Below, one piece after another: positions 1 through 10,900 of a DNA stretch of 64,000 nt. A program made the position numbers and the translations under genes. Where the stretch lies: the NCBI GenBank assembly GCA_019055375.1, contig JAHQIW010007363.1, forward strand, positions 806,001-870,000. The letters run 5' to 3'. Positions within the stretch are counted from its first letter, which is position 1, and the number at the start of each line of letters is the position of its first letter. The DNA comes from Parelaphostrongylus tenuis. Lineage: Eukaryota > Nematoda > Chromadorea > Rhabditida > Metastrongylidae. The notes beneath the pieces are model-generated. The model ran no database searches. It was given only the letters and a program-made list of their open reading frames with translations, and had not been told where the DNA came from.

Positions 1-300
1 ACATGTGCTCCTCATCTGTATATATGTATGCTTGTGCATCAAACATATACACATATACGTATACCTGAATTCAAGGCAGAAAGATAAAGCGGTCGGCAAA
101 TCACAAACTATAATCACGGCCCTAAACGTGGCCTCTCTACACACATTGAGCCATGAGTGTTAATAGCTATAAAGTTACACATAAATACACATGTAAGTAT
201 ATAAATGTACATATGTACATACACATACATTCGTATGCATGTATGTGTACGTATGTATATATGCTTACGTATTATATACATATATATGTATATATGGGAT
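1..300. repeat. TA/TG-rich alternating microsatellite
   Basis: Degenerate alternating purine-pyrimidine DNA (tatgtatat, acatacata) is concentrated at 1-65 and 180-300. The middle part shows nothing recognisable. No coding potential is seen; short ORFs here are low-complexity Tyr/His/Met strings. Confidence 0.7.
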
Positions 301-545
301 AAAAGACAAGGTTGTCGTAGCTGATCAAATTCTGAGGGATGCGCACCGCTAGAGGTGGCTGAACGTAAGCCTAGCCATTACTATGACTCGCGGTGGCTTA
401 CTGATGTATCAAGACATTGCTGCTATCCTCCCAGACGAGTATGATACCAATTCACCTGCCCCGTAGAGATAGAAGACTAGGTGAACCTTGAACGCAAGAA
501 TGATTCTTCGACCGTGTGTGCATCGCAGGGCACCTCTGACCACTG
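298..545 (-). repeat. SINE-B copy (tRNA-derived, about 250-300 bp)
   Basis: First of about twelve copies of a dispersed repeat. In sense orientation (minus here) it begins with an A-box-like 'gtggtcagaggtg', then a B-box-like motif ending in ttcga, and ends with an oligo-T after 'agctttatcc'. This copy is diverged but keeps the 'ctgagggatgcgc' and 'cctcccagac' landmarks shared with the copies at 3165, 60993 and 61905. Confidence 0.7.
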
Positions 546-740
546 CGCTACACCTACATGTATACAGATGTATATGAGTATGTATACATATATGTACATA
601 TACATGATGTACATGTGCATAGGTATATATGTATGCATATGTATGTATATATACACATGTGTACGCACACATACATGTGCATGCACCTATACACACGTAA
701 ACGCACATAAGCATATGTAAATATTTATATGTGTATGGTT
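546..740. repeat. Alternating TA/CA/TG microsatellite
   Basis: Almost pure alternating purine-pyrimidine sequence (tatatgtacata, tacacatg, gcacacatacatg). ORFs of 69-101 codons on both strands are artefacts of this composition. Confidence 0.8.
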
Positions 741-779
741 CCTACTGATCAGGAGGGGAGAAATGAAAAACCGACCACA

Positions 780-1475
780 GCCGCGGGAGAAGAACTTTTC
801 ATAGGAGTGTATAGTGAACATCAGAAAGCTGAGACATAAGTCTGCAGCCCCACGTCGCCGGTTTGTCAAGAAACTCTTCGTAAAGCTGTGTTTTCCACAT
901 AAAACTATGACTCAGACAAGGATATTTCTCGCGCGACAGAGCTCTTTCTTTGGACTATTAGTAATCATTCGATAGCGTAATCGAATTTGTTCCCAACACT
1001 GTGCTTATACCCACACAGCAGGTAAAATAAGTTGAATTCCCATCTGCGATCAATGGCCGCGTCGGCGAACTCACGTTCTGATGCGTAAGGCGACCAGGTG
1101 AACAGCTGACGCGATACTTCTATACGGTTCATATGCCCCAAAAATTGACAGTCATCGCGTCATCGAACAGCTGGACGCACTTGAGTTGGCTGACGCGGCC
1201 CACTGATCGCAGATGGGAATTCGACTTATTCTACCTGCAGCGTTTCAGAGAAGCGGCCTTTTCAGGATATAAGTACAGTGTGGGAATCAAATTCGATTGC
1301 GCTATCGAAAGATTACCAATAGTTTGAAGAAAAAGCTTTGTCCGGCGAGAAACATGCGCGTCCGCAACAACGTCAAAAAGTCTTTTTCGAAAATAGGCTA
1401 AGTGGTACTGTAGCCTCAAGTCTCAGCTTTCGAATGGTTACTAACACTCCTATGGAAAGTTCCTCTCCAAGAAAT
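780..1475. mobile_element. Fold-back MITE, family C (about 700 bp, long inverted arms)
   Basis: The left arm (about 780-1100) starts with 'gaagaacttttcataggag'. The right arm (about 1170-1475) is its inverted repeat, ending 'cactcctatggaaagttc'. Shared inner landmarks include 'attcccatctgcgatc' and its complement, and 'attcgatagcg'. No transposase is encoded, so this is a non-autonomous fold-back element. Related copies lie at 1895, 29405 and 49412. Confidence 0.75.
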
Positions 1476-1514
1476 AAGATCGCTAGTTTCTTGTCCCCTC
1501 TTAACCAAAGAGAA

Positions 1515-1592
1515 CCATGTATATATGTATATATATACATATATATATATATATACATACATATATATGCATATATACATACATATAAGTTA
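1515..1592. repeat. TA-rich microsatellite
   Basis: Runs of tatatatatacatacatatatatgc; low complexity. Confidence 0.8.
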
Positions 1593-1894
1593 TCATGGTG
1601 TTCATGACGCATATGAATGAGAAAAGTCACCTTCTTAGTGATTTTAGCCAGTTTCCCATTTGATAATCTGATAAATTTCGGTTGAGATGAGACAAGTCCG
1701 TGAACTGGAGCATGTGATCGATCAACTGGTAGTTTACTGCACAGTCGCACCAGCTTTCCAGAAGGAGTTCGCCATAACTTCACCGAACTTCCCGTAAGAT
1801 CTGTAATCAATAGATATTCAAATTCGTTGATATCCAAAGTACAAAAGAAGTTCCAGCGAGTGGCAAAGTTTGGAGCAGAAGCGACTCAAGAGAG

Positions 1895-2208
1895 ACTTAA
1901 TCTATGAACTTTTCATTGGAGTGTTAGTAACCATTCGAAAGCTGAAACTTCAAGCTACAGGCCCCATATTGCCGATTTTCGATAAAACTGTAATTAGCTA
2001 CGATTACGCTATCGAATGACTACTAGTAGTCCAAAGAAAGAGCTCTGTTCGGCGAGAAATATGCGCTTATGGGGCTAATTATATTTTGGATTTCACAGAG
2101 ACGTAACGGTGTTTTGAAAAATCGCCAGCGTGGGGCTGTGGCCTGAAGTCTCAGCTTTCGAATGGTCACTAACACCCCCATGAAAAGTTCCTCTCCAGCG
2201 AATGGGAT
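1895..2208. mobile_element. Fold-back MITE, family C, short form
   Basis: About 310 bp. The ends are inverted copies ('aacttttcattggagtg' on the left, 'cacccccatgaaaagttcc' on the right), as in the 780-1475 element but without most of the internal arm. 'gtaaccattcgaaagctga' and its complement lie just inside the ends. Confidence 0.75.
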
Positions 2209-2700
2209 CCGTTTTTCATTTGCCTCCTCATAACCTCAAAGTACCCAATCATTCTACGACAAAAAAAAAACGCTTTTCCAAGAATGCCGCGTTATTTCCA
2301 AAATTTCTAAAGGACTATCGCAGAAAAATAAGCGAATTCAAAAATTTTCTGTAAATTTTAGCGCTGAAATCGACATAAACGAGTGTCGTGTCGCTGGACG
2401 AAATCCTCTGTCTCAAAAGTAAAAAATACTTCAAAATGAAATAAAATAAATAAATAAATAAATAAATAATATATATAACCACCTATATAATGAAAGGGAT
2501 TCACCTTTAATTGTCAGGGAAGTTTTCTTTGGCGCATGCTGATTGATCGCTTGCTGACCTAATTTTCCAATCTCTTTACCCAGCTCTGTGCGCGTTTCAC
2601 ATTTCGAATCGAGACTGGCTACAAACTGAGGTTAGAATTGACTGGAGGTTTGACAGAATACAAAATTTACGTGGAAATGAAAGGGTAAACAGGGAATTTT
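2209..2700. other. Non-coding stretch, AT-rich, with (AAAT)n
   Basis: No gene or recognised repeat is seen apart from a short (aaat)n tract at about 2440-2470. Confidence 0.5.
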
Positions 2701-2791
2701 CTTTCAAAATAAGTATAAATAGAGGTGAATAAGCAACAGAGCTGAAAAGAATCGCAATAGCAACTCATCGAGAAACCTACGTCGCCCAATA

Positions 2792-3996
2792 ATGATCTTC
2801 TTCGGGGCTGCTGGGGTTGTTAGGGTGGAAGTAGTGGAATCGTTCGGCTCCCGCACATCGTACCTGAGACGAATCCCCTTGGACAAATCACCGCCGCCAC
2901 CACCATCACCATTACCAAGACGGATGACCTCAAACAAGAAGGTAAGCAAATTTTGAAAAAAAAACAAACATACCCTGTAACGTATAGTGATGTGCAAAAC
3001 TTCCGCGTCAGTCGGGACTCGAACCCGATTCATAAATCTATCCGGGAGCGCGTGCTCTAACCAATTGCACTACTGACGCCCGTTTTACTCATCACTACTT
3101 CTACGTTACAGCGCATCTATATGTAGAAACAAACAGATGAACAAACAAACATGTAACAAAGAAAAAAAGGATAAAGCTGTCGGCTTTGATCAATCCCTGT
3201 AGGATGTGCCGTGCATTGCATACTATTCGTAGCACCATAGAAATGACAGGATACCTATCTGGCCTTCTCAAGGACTCGCGATGGCTTCCCGCTGTGTCGA
3301 GTCACTACTGCTGATCCCCAAGACAAGTCTGGGATCAGTCTGATACCAACTGACCGACCCGGGAAGGATGGATGGCTTAGTGAGCCAAGCGCGAGATCGA
3401 ACCATCGACCTGGTGTGCGACGCAGAGCACCTCTAACCACTGCACCACGTGCGTTCATGTGAAACATGTAAAAGAACGGAAAATAGACAAATAAACAAAT
3501 AAGCAAGACAAATCGCTCGCCGACGCCACGCATTGCTGCTGGTACGAACAGCACCATCGAACACAAAGAACTTCTAATTTGACGAATAAATACAGATCCA
3601 AAAAAATCGAGATACCGCTAGTCCGGAATTGAGCGCGATCCGCTGAGTCCAGCGATGTCCGCGTGTCCCGTCGGGCTCCGCCTCGTCAACTCTCAAAATT
3701 CTATTTTAATTTGGAAAATAATCTCTTTTTGATTAAAAGGAGATTCTGAATCCACACGACGAAGGCAACTTACTCGACCTTAACAGTAGCGAAATTCGGG
3801 CTGTTGGTGGACGAAGTCATGACTGTCTGTCGAGGAGCAAGTAAATCGACAATGGCCGCTCGGGGAAGTCCTTTGTTGTTTCAACAACATTTCACCTCAA
3901 TGAACTACGGTACATCATCTCAGGACCCACGTAATCGCACTTGCGGATTACGGTAGCCGGTGGTCCTGGCACGATACGTGGTGCGTAGTCACGTAA
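2792..3996 (+). CDS. Speculative three-exon small gene, function unknown
   Basis: A TATAAATA box at 2714-2721 is followed by an ATG at 2792. Fifty open codons, including a PPPPPSPLPRR stretch, run to a strong GTAAGC donor at 2942. A phase-compatible exon at about 3743-3840 follows a weak AG and ends at GTAAAT. A third at about 3924-3996 follows TCTCAG and reaches a stop, giving 106 codons in frame. SINE-A and SINE-B copies lie in the first proposed intron. I recognise no domain or family. The minus strand of exon 1 is also open and equally protein-like, so strand and existence are uncertain. Confidence 0.2.
2985..3115 (-). repeat. SINE-A copy with well-preserved tRNA-like head
   Basis: On the minus strand, 3079-3005 folds like a tRNA. 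A 7-bp acceptor stem (GCGTCAG with CTGACGC), a D-arm GTGC/GCAC, and a T-arm TCGGG/CCCGA around TTCGAGT are all complementary. The anticodon arm does not pair. The same head recurs at many places here with a shared tail ('catatcactcaacattactgg'), so it is a tRNA-derived SINE head and not a working tRNA gene. Confidence 0.75.
3165..3460 (-). repeat. SINE-B copy, near full length
   Basis: The plus strand reads 'aaggataaagctgtcggc' ... 'atcaatccctgtaggatg' ... 'cctctaaccactgcacc'. The last part is the complement of an A-box-like start, and 'gagatcgaaccatcgacc' is the complement of a B box (ggttcgatctc). This gives a pol III type SINE in minus orientation. Confidence 0.8.
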
Positions 3997-4357
3997 AATC
4001 ATCTGCGTGGTGATGGCGATCATTAATTGGACGTGGAGGGGAACCCACGGGGTTAAGGCTGGTCCCAGTTGAGTTAGCCAGTGTCCACTCGGGACTCTTA
4101 GTCCACTATTTTGTGAAAGTAGATTTGCAAGAGTTACGGTAATCTGCAAAAGTCCTTGCAAAAATAAGGCGAGATTCGATCGGGAACATCGGCCACCTGA
4201 TTCTGGGGTCCGGGGAGGGAGTCCGACTTTTCTGGTCCAGCACTATATGGCACGAGTAGGCGTTCTCATATAACCTTGGATTAGACGACCTGTTTAATCT
4301 CCACTCATTTGTAATTTGTATTGGAGTAACGTACACCTGTGGCGCAATGCTTAGAGA
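3997..4357. other. Non-coding stretch
   Basis: Minus-strand ORFs of about 90 codons overlap here without a recognisable family or bounding splice signals. Nothing else is seen. Confidence 0.4.
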
Positions 4358-4622
4358 CGCTCTATGACACATAGATGGTTGATCAGTCAATGCTCAATGG
4401 TTCGATCCCTCGCTCAAGGTTCACCAAACCTTCCATCCGGGGTCGGTGAGTTGCTACCCGGCTTGTCTGGAAGGATAGCAGCATTGACTCAATACGTCAG
4501 TAGGCAACCACGAGTCACTTCAAAGGCCAGCTATGTATTCAGCAATTTTTATGATGCTACGAATGGAATCCAATGCATGGCGCATCGCTCAAGGATTAAT
4601 CAACGCCAGGAGCTTTATCCTT
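4358..4622 (+). repeat. SINE-B copy
   Basis: Plus orientation, ending 'aggagctttatcctt' as expected. The B-box-like 'aatggttcgatccctcgctc' is near its start. Confidence 0.75.
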
Positions 4623-5032
4623 AAATCTGAAATCTATCGGACTGACCACAAAGAGATCTTTTTGGCTTTCCACGGGCGGCGGGCTACATAAACCGGTGGA
4701 GCTCTAGATGAGAGGAGGTGTTTCTGAGAGGGATTTCATCAAGGCGTTTGTTCCTTTCTTCAAAACTTAGGAAATTCGGTAAATAAGGGGATTACGAGTC
4801 AGAATCGATGACGTCACACAGGATCCATCACAGCGTGGGAAGTCGCTTTTTCTCTGCTTCTTTTCGAAGATCCTCCGTACACATCTCGAACCCAAAGTCG
4901 TTCGATCTTCAGCCTTCTGCTGAGAGGTCCGGGCTAATGACGTTCCTGCATCATGCCCATTACTGAAAACACTTGGTAAGATGTCCCCAGAAATCCACAT
5001 AAATCACATATCCGAAAATTCTAAATGATATG

Positions 5033-5160
5033 AAAAGCCACAAATCTCGGGCGGGACTTGAACCCGTGTTTACCCTATCCGTTGGCGCGTGCTAACCACT
5101 GCATCACCGGGAGTCCTGTTCTGCTACCTATCACTCCTTCTGCGATTCTCGTATATTCTC
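5033..5160 (-). repeat. SINE-A copy
   Basis: The complement of the tRNA-like head is visible as 'ggcgggacttgaacccgtg' and 'cgtgctaaccactgcatcacc'. The flanking 'atcactccttctgcgat' is shared with the other copies. Confidence 0.75.
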
Positions 5161-5210
5161 CATATAGCATCATGGAATTATTTTATGGAATATCGGATGG
5201 TGTTGAGTGA

Positions 5211-5335
5211 TAAAGAGTGCAAGCGGAACAGGAATCCCAGTAGTGCAGTGGTTAAGACGTGACCATGTCAAGGGTGTGACCCTGGTTTGGAGTTTCCCGT
5301 ATCACTCAACGTTACTGGATATATGATTACTACCT
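5211..5335 (+). repeat. SINE-A copy
   Basis: Plus orientation: 'cagtagtgcagtggttaag' (A box region), a degenerate B box, then the family tail 'atcactcaacgttactgga'. Confidence 0.75.
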
Positions 5336-5967
5336 CGTACCATCGCTGCAAAGGAGGTTAAATGGGGTTTTTTATTCGATTTTGTTGAATACTTGGCCAT
5401 TTCGATATGGAGAAATCTTAATCAAGAGGCAAAGCCCTCTTTCTGTGGTGTTGGACTCAGTCCAGCTTGGGTTCCCTAATATTATGGAGGATTCCCTTCC
5501 CCCGAACAAACTGAGGAGTCCAACGTAGGCCCCGTTAAGAGCAAACCGTACCAGGAATGACCGTTGTTTTGGTAGCTGCTAGTCGCAAGCTGGTAACCTT
5601 CCTCTGATCCACAAACGCAGGCGACTGCTTGGTGTGATGACGACCCGTGAGAGGCCCTACATAGGCTAACCTCGAAACTCCACGGACTAAGGGTGACTAC
5701 GCGAGAAAACGCCAGCTAGGCTTACCTTGGAACTCCAGGGCTCCCCGCACTATCAGTGAAGAAGGACCGTTCAAGCGTCCGAGTATTATTGAAGAAAAAT
5801 TGCGATAGTATGAGGACTACCAGTGAAATTCCAAGACCTCGGCGACCATCTATCAACCTCGATCGGTAGTTTTTTTCCACTCAGAGCCCAAAGAACTCTG
5901 AAATGGACGAAATCCATCGTGACGTCATCTGTCCAAATAAATCTTTATACCCAGTGATGTAAAACTA
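5336..5967. other. Non-coding stretch between SINEs
   Basis: No gene, known repeat or open frame of note is visible. Confidence 0.4.
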
Positions 5968-6640
5968 TGTGCAGAACTTCCGCGCCATACGGGGCTCGAA
6001 CCCGCATTTCACCCTACCCGGTGACGCGTACGCTAACCCGTTGCGCTACCAACGCTTGTTTCACCACCACTCTTTCTACGCTACGACGCATCTTTAAGTT
6101 TTTATTTATTAAAACAACCCCGTGTCTCTGAGCTGACCCAAGAAAAAACTGTGTACTCTCTAATCCTTAATCATCTGCTCTTTCCTAACAGTGGTATTGT
6201 ATAACCAATGAATCCATAGTGTATAATGAGATATGTAGAACCTTGAGCGTCGAGCGGGATTCGAACTCGGGTCTCACTCTTTCCATGAGCGCGCGCTAAC
6301 CACTGCACTAGCGAGGCGACTCGTGTTCTGCCATCACTCCTTCTGCGATACGGCGAACTTTGAAAAAAAGCGAAAGCCGTCGTGAAGTCATTTGTCCGAA
6401 CAACTTATTGTCTCTAAATTCATCAAGATAAAGGTGTGAACTCTCCAAGTAGTCCTTATTTCTGCTTTTTCTCAGCAATGGTACTCTATAACTACATATT
6501 CCTAGTGTAGAGTGATATGTAGTACTTTGAGCCTCGAGCGGGAGTCGAACTCGCGTTTCAATCTTTCCGGAGCGCGTTTTAACCACTGCACCACCCAAGC
6601 TCCGGCTGTGCTATCGCTCCGTCTGCGATACAATGTGTCG
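5968..6640 (-). repeat. Three SINE-A copies in tandem orientation
   Basis: Minus-oriented heads lie at about 5968-6095, 6230-6350 and 6515-6640. Each shows the complement of the B box (gctcgaacccgc, attcgaactcggg, gtcgaactcgcg) and of the A-box side (gctaaccactgcac). They are diverged from each other, so they are separate insertions and not a recent tandem duplication. Confidence 0.7.
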
Positions 6641-6839
6641 ATCTGTCAGCAGCCAAACCCTTCAACTCTTTGGCCTAATAAGCCCGTACCGGGGTCAAAC
6701 CCAGTTGAGCTCACAGTTACTGAATATATGGCGAAATCTTGAGAAATTCTTTATTTAACTGCTTTTTTTTATGAAAAGGCAGCAGGGTAGAAAGCTGCGA
6801 ACAATTTTTTATATTCATACTTACAAAAAAAGTCTCATG

Positions 6840-7500
6840 ACGTCCTCGGATGACGTCATCCAGCAGAGATCCCACCCACGAAAAGTACATCGGCCCGCGC
6901 CGCGACGGCTATCAGGTTTTATTTTTGAGCGGGGGGTCGGGCTGGGGTACGGTGGGTGGTAATCACGTCTGTTAGTTAACTGACTGACGTGAACAACTGT
7001 CGTCGGCCGGCCGGCTCTTGTTGGGGACGCTCTGCCCTCGCCATCAACCCCGACGCCTCCTCGTCTCTCTCTCTGTGTTTTTCCTAGTTTTTTTCCTTCC
7101 TATTGATTCGATAGGTATTGATTTTTTTTCCTGTGATATCAGACATGTGACTTTCAGGTTCTCCTTAGGCTCGGATAAGTCATTTTTTGAAATTTCCCTC
7201 TCTAAAGTTCTCGGAACTTTTGGAAAGGTGGTTTTATGAAGTTCTCGGAATTCTGAGATTCCTTCGAGATTTTCCCTTAAGCAAACGACGAGCAAAAGAC
7301 GGAGTTAGCCGGAGAAGGCCGAGAGGTTTTTTTATCGATCAAGTTCTGCTTGGAAATTTTCCCGTAAGCTTCCAGAATTTCTCAGCTTGTCCTCTATCGT
7401 TGAAGTTTCCTACCACTCTTCAAGCCCTATCTATATAGACACTTTTTTTCCTAGATCTAGGCCTGACTGTCTTTTTTTCCAGAGTTTTTAGATTGTTTTA
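6840..7500 (+). promoter_or_regulatory. Putative clu-1 promoter / leader
   Basis: The repeat load stops near 6640. A 14-bp perfect palindrome (ggatgacgtcatcc, 6847-6860) contains a CRE/ATF site TGACGTCA. GC-rich DNA follows (6890-7020), then pyrimidine-rich DNA to about 7500. The position, 0.5-1.1 kb upstream of the clu-1 ATG, fits a promoter and outron. This is inference from composition and one motif. Confidence 0.35.
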
Positions 7501-7953
7501 GGGTTCAGGTGCTTTAAAATTAGAGTCGGTTTTTAGCAGAAGCTCTGTTTTATCAGAAAAATCCTGGAATTTCTTTCACTTCTTGTCTCAAGCTTTTGTG
7601 AAGGGATTTTCTAAGCTTAGACTTAGATAGAAATTGTGATATATTTGAAGTCATCTAGAAATTGAAAATGTCTACTTAAATCTCTGTGAAACTCGAAAGC
7701 AAAGCAACTGCTTGGACGGTAGACCAAGAACTTGTACTTCTGGCCAATTAGCAGCTCGTCTGGTCGGGCTGATTCCCGTGGAATTCACGGAGCTTGATGG
7801 TAGATCATCTAAGTTCCTCATTAGAACAGCGCTGAGGTCGCTTATACAGTAGATAATCTTGAATTGAGCCAAAAATCAATACTATCGATCGATTTATTCG
7901 CGGCATTTTTCCGGAATAAACTTGAAAATTATAGGAAATTACTTGCTGCAGAT

Positions 7954-10900
7954 ATGACATCAGCTGAGGTGGACTCGACCGTTGTGACGACAAGCCCAAA
8001 GGAGCCGATCATTGACGCGCAGCTACCCGATTCGGGAAATGTATCCGTCAGTGGTTCACCGGATTGTCTCCATACAAGTGGTAAGGTCTATGAGAAGAAC
8101 TCCAAGCTTGTTATCTCCTATTCAGATGCCGAAACTATCTGTTTGATCTTTGTGTGGATACCGGAATATTTGCTTAACCCTTGGTAATTATACTGTGCGC
8201 ACCTCAGTATAAGTCTGGTTGACTAGCCCTTCAGGACCGTGGACCCAACCCTCTGCGTCTCTCAGCCTCGGCGTGACGCCGGGGGTTAGAGAAGCAGAGG
8301 ATTGGGTCCATGTTCCCGAAAGGGTTATTCTCTAAGGAAATGTTTTCCCCACTAAATGATGTTTATGATGATGACATTTTTTTGTTATTTTATTGACGTT
8401 TTTGTAGTGAGTCGACAGTCAGAAAAATGCTCATTTTGATCCTAGGTTTAATTTTTGGACTAAAATCTTGTATGAAATTCTACCAATGAAAATAATAATA
8501 CGTTTCGCTTGTGAAGTCCGTCAGTGGATTGTTTGACATTATATTGGTGGAAATTTGATCTTAAGAAAGTTCAAACGCTACAGAAAGATAGATTATCAAT
8601 AAAGGAACATTAATGAGCGTATTTTCAGGCGAGATCACCGAAGCCGATCCATCAGTACTTAAGGCAGGACCACAGGAAGCCATTCTAACTCTGACCATCC
8701 ATCCCGGAATCGGCGAATCATTTGACCTTCAGGTTGACGAGAACACTGCTTAGTTTGCAATCCATGAACTTCTTAGGAATTGTTTCATTTAAATGGTTCT
8801 GATGAGTTTTCGTGTATCTAAAGTCTCAAGCCTATTCTCTTAGTTATACGCCAGTATATCCCGTCGAGTACCTTAGGCCTAGCCTAAATTGAGAGTGAGG
8901 GAATACGGGACGGGGGGAGGGGGGAGGGGGCTGGAGGCGTGCTATTGGAGCACGTGATCTACTTTGAGGTAGTTGTTCTATTGTTAAATTCTAGAAAATG
9001 GAGTAGAAAAAGCAAACTACAGCTCACAAAAAGCGCTAATTGGATGGTGCAATCAAGGACTGTATAACCATTTGAGGACCGTGAGAGTCACTGTGCTTCT
9101 CCACGACGTCCAATCTCACTCATATACTGTAATGGCGGCGTTGTGTCTTGTGGGAAAGCAGGCAGATAGCCAGACATGCCTGCACAGATAACGGCGGCTT
9201 CGCGTCGTCGCTTTCCCACGGGACGCAACGCCGCCTGCCTGCCTACCAACGCTGGTTCTCAAAAGCTTGATCGCGCTTGACCAGCATAGTGTCCATACCG
9301 GGCGGAATGTGTTGAAACTCCTCTAATCTGGGTTGCTTTGATAGCGTGGTCAATTAAGTAGCTCAACCAGACATCACTCTTTCAGGTGAACAGTGCCGAA
9401 ATGGTACAAGAGCTACACCAGGTGCTGCTAGAGCGGGAATCAACATGCCATAGGACTTGCTTCAGTCTTCAGTTCAACGGTGTTAGCCTAGATAATTTCA
9501 CAGAAATTCGAGCTGTGGCGGGTATCGTCGACGGGAGTGTTCTTCATGTTGTAGAAGGTATGTTGGAGGATCAAAGAGTTGAAGATCTTTTGAAATACAT
9601 AGGAAATTTGGGAAGGCAATTGGCGAGACTTGTTTCAACCACTTCATTAGCAGTGATATGATGTTATGATTGCATCCAACCTCAGGCAGGAGTTGAACCC
9701 GCGCTTCATCTTCTTCACGGGAGCGTGCCAACTATCACCTTAAGGGGGCCTGTTCCGCTATCACTCTTTCTGCGATGCAAACCCTTCCTTGAAAAAGGGT
9801 GAAAGGGAGTTCAACCTACGCCCGAGGTTCAAAATCATGCATATCGCTCATCCTAGGTATTTTTCAGAGCCATATACAATAAGGGAAGCTCGTATTCATA
9901 TTCGTCATGTTCGTGATTTGATACGCCAAAGTGACCCCGCTGAATCGGCGTCGGCGGTCGATATGAGTTCACTGTCCTTCTTACCTTCCATTAATCTCCA
10001 GGAAAGAGGAGACAGGGAAAAGCCGTTTGATGCCCTTCCGCCCGACTATATCTTACCTGGAACGAAGGTTGGTGGTGATCTGTGCTTTCATTTTTGCATA
10101 TAGTGTCCTTTATGTTTCTGAAACGTCTTCATCAGTGGGTGGAACATTTCAGCCTGATCGAAATGACATATACAGAGTATTTCAGGAACGTTCTTTTGCT
10201 CCGATGCTCATGCAGATGCCCAAAATAAGACCTGCTCTGCGAAATATGGGAATTTCATCATTCAATCCTCCAACTGGGCATAGAAAATTGAAGGGCGATA
10301 TCCTATACCTCTTCGTAGATAGCCTTGAAAAGCGTCGTCTACACATTACCTGTTGTACGAAAGTGAGTTCTGTATAAGGAGTAGAATCTCCGTTCTACTC
10401 CATCTAAGCTTCTCGTTTACTAAAAGAAGATTTTCAGGGTTTCTTCGTCAACTCATCAAGTGATGAAGTTTTCAATCCACAACCGAGCATTCAAAATCGA
10501 GGTATATGCCACAATCTTGTCGACCTTCTGAACACCGTTAGTCCAGCTTTCAAAAAGGTAACTTTATCACTTATTTACTCTCTCAAATATCAAGAATTTA
10601 GAGCTCCAAAGCTTTCTATCGCTTTTTATGTAGGCATATCCTGCATTGATAAAGAGACGGAATGAACGTCATATGCTGGATAGAATGCCTACCCCGTATC
10701 CCGTATATTCATGGTTAGCGCCAGTTCCGGAGATTACAGAGGATTCCATTCGCGCTGACGATGCTCTGCAACCTCATCGCGTTGGTTTTGAAGGTGGTTC
10801 TTTTATTTTTTTTTTCTTCCTCCAGGAGGATTTTCTCCAATATGACTTGCTATCGATTACTGCTATTAATAAAGTATTCTCTAGAACATCTACCGGGTCA

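Noticed and set aside
1373..1837. 154-codon minus ORF
   Set aside because: Runs through a TA microsatellite and a fold-back MITE arm; low-complexity Tyr/Ile/His content.
3005..3079. Functional tRNA gene
   Set aside because: Acceptor, D and T stems pair, but the anticodon arm does not, and the same head recurs many times with a shared non-tRNA tail. Treated as a SINE.
7018..7438. Coding ORFs upstream of clu-1
   Set aside because: Short Phe/Leu-rich ORFs on both strands in a pyrimidine-rich leader region; no family or splice support.
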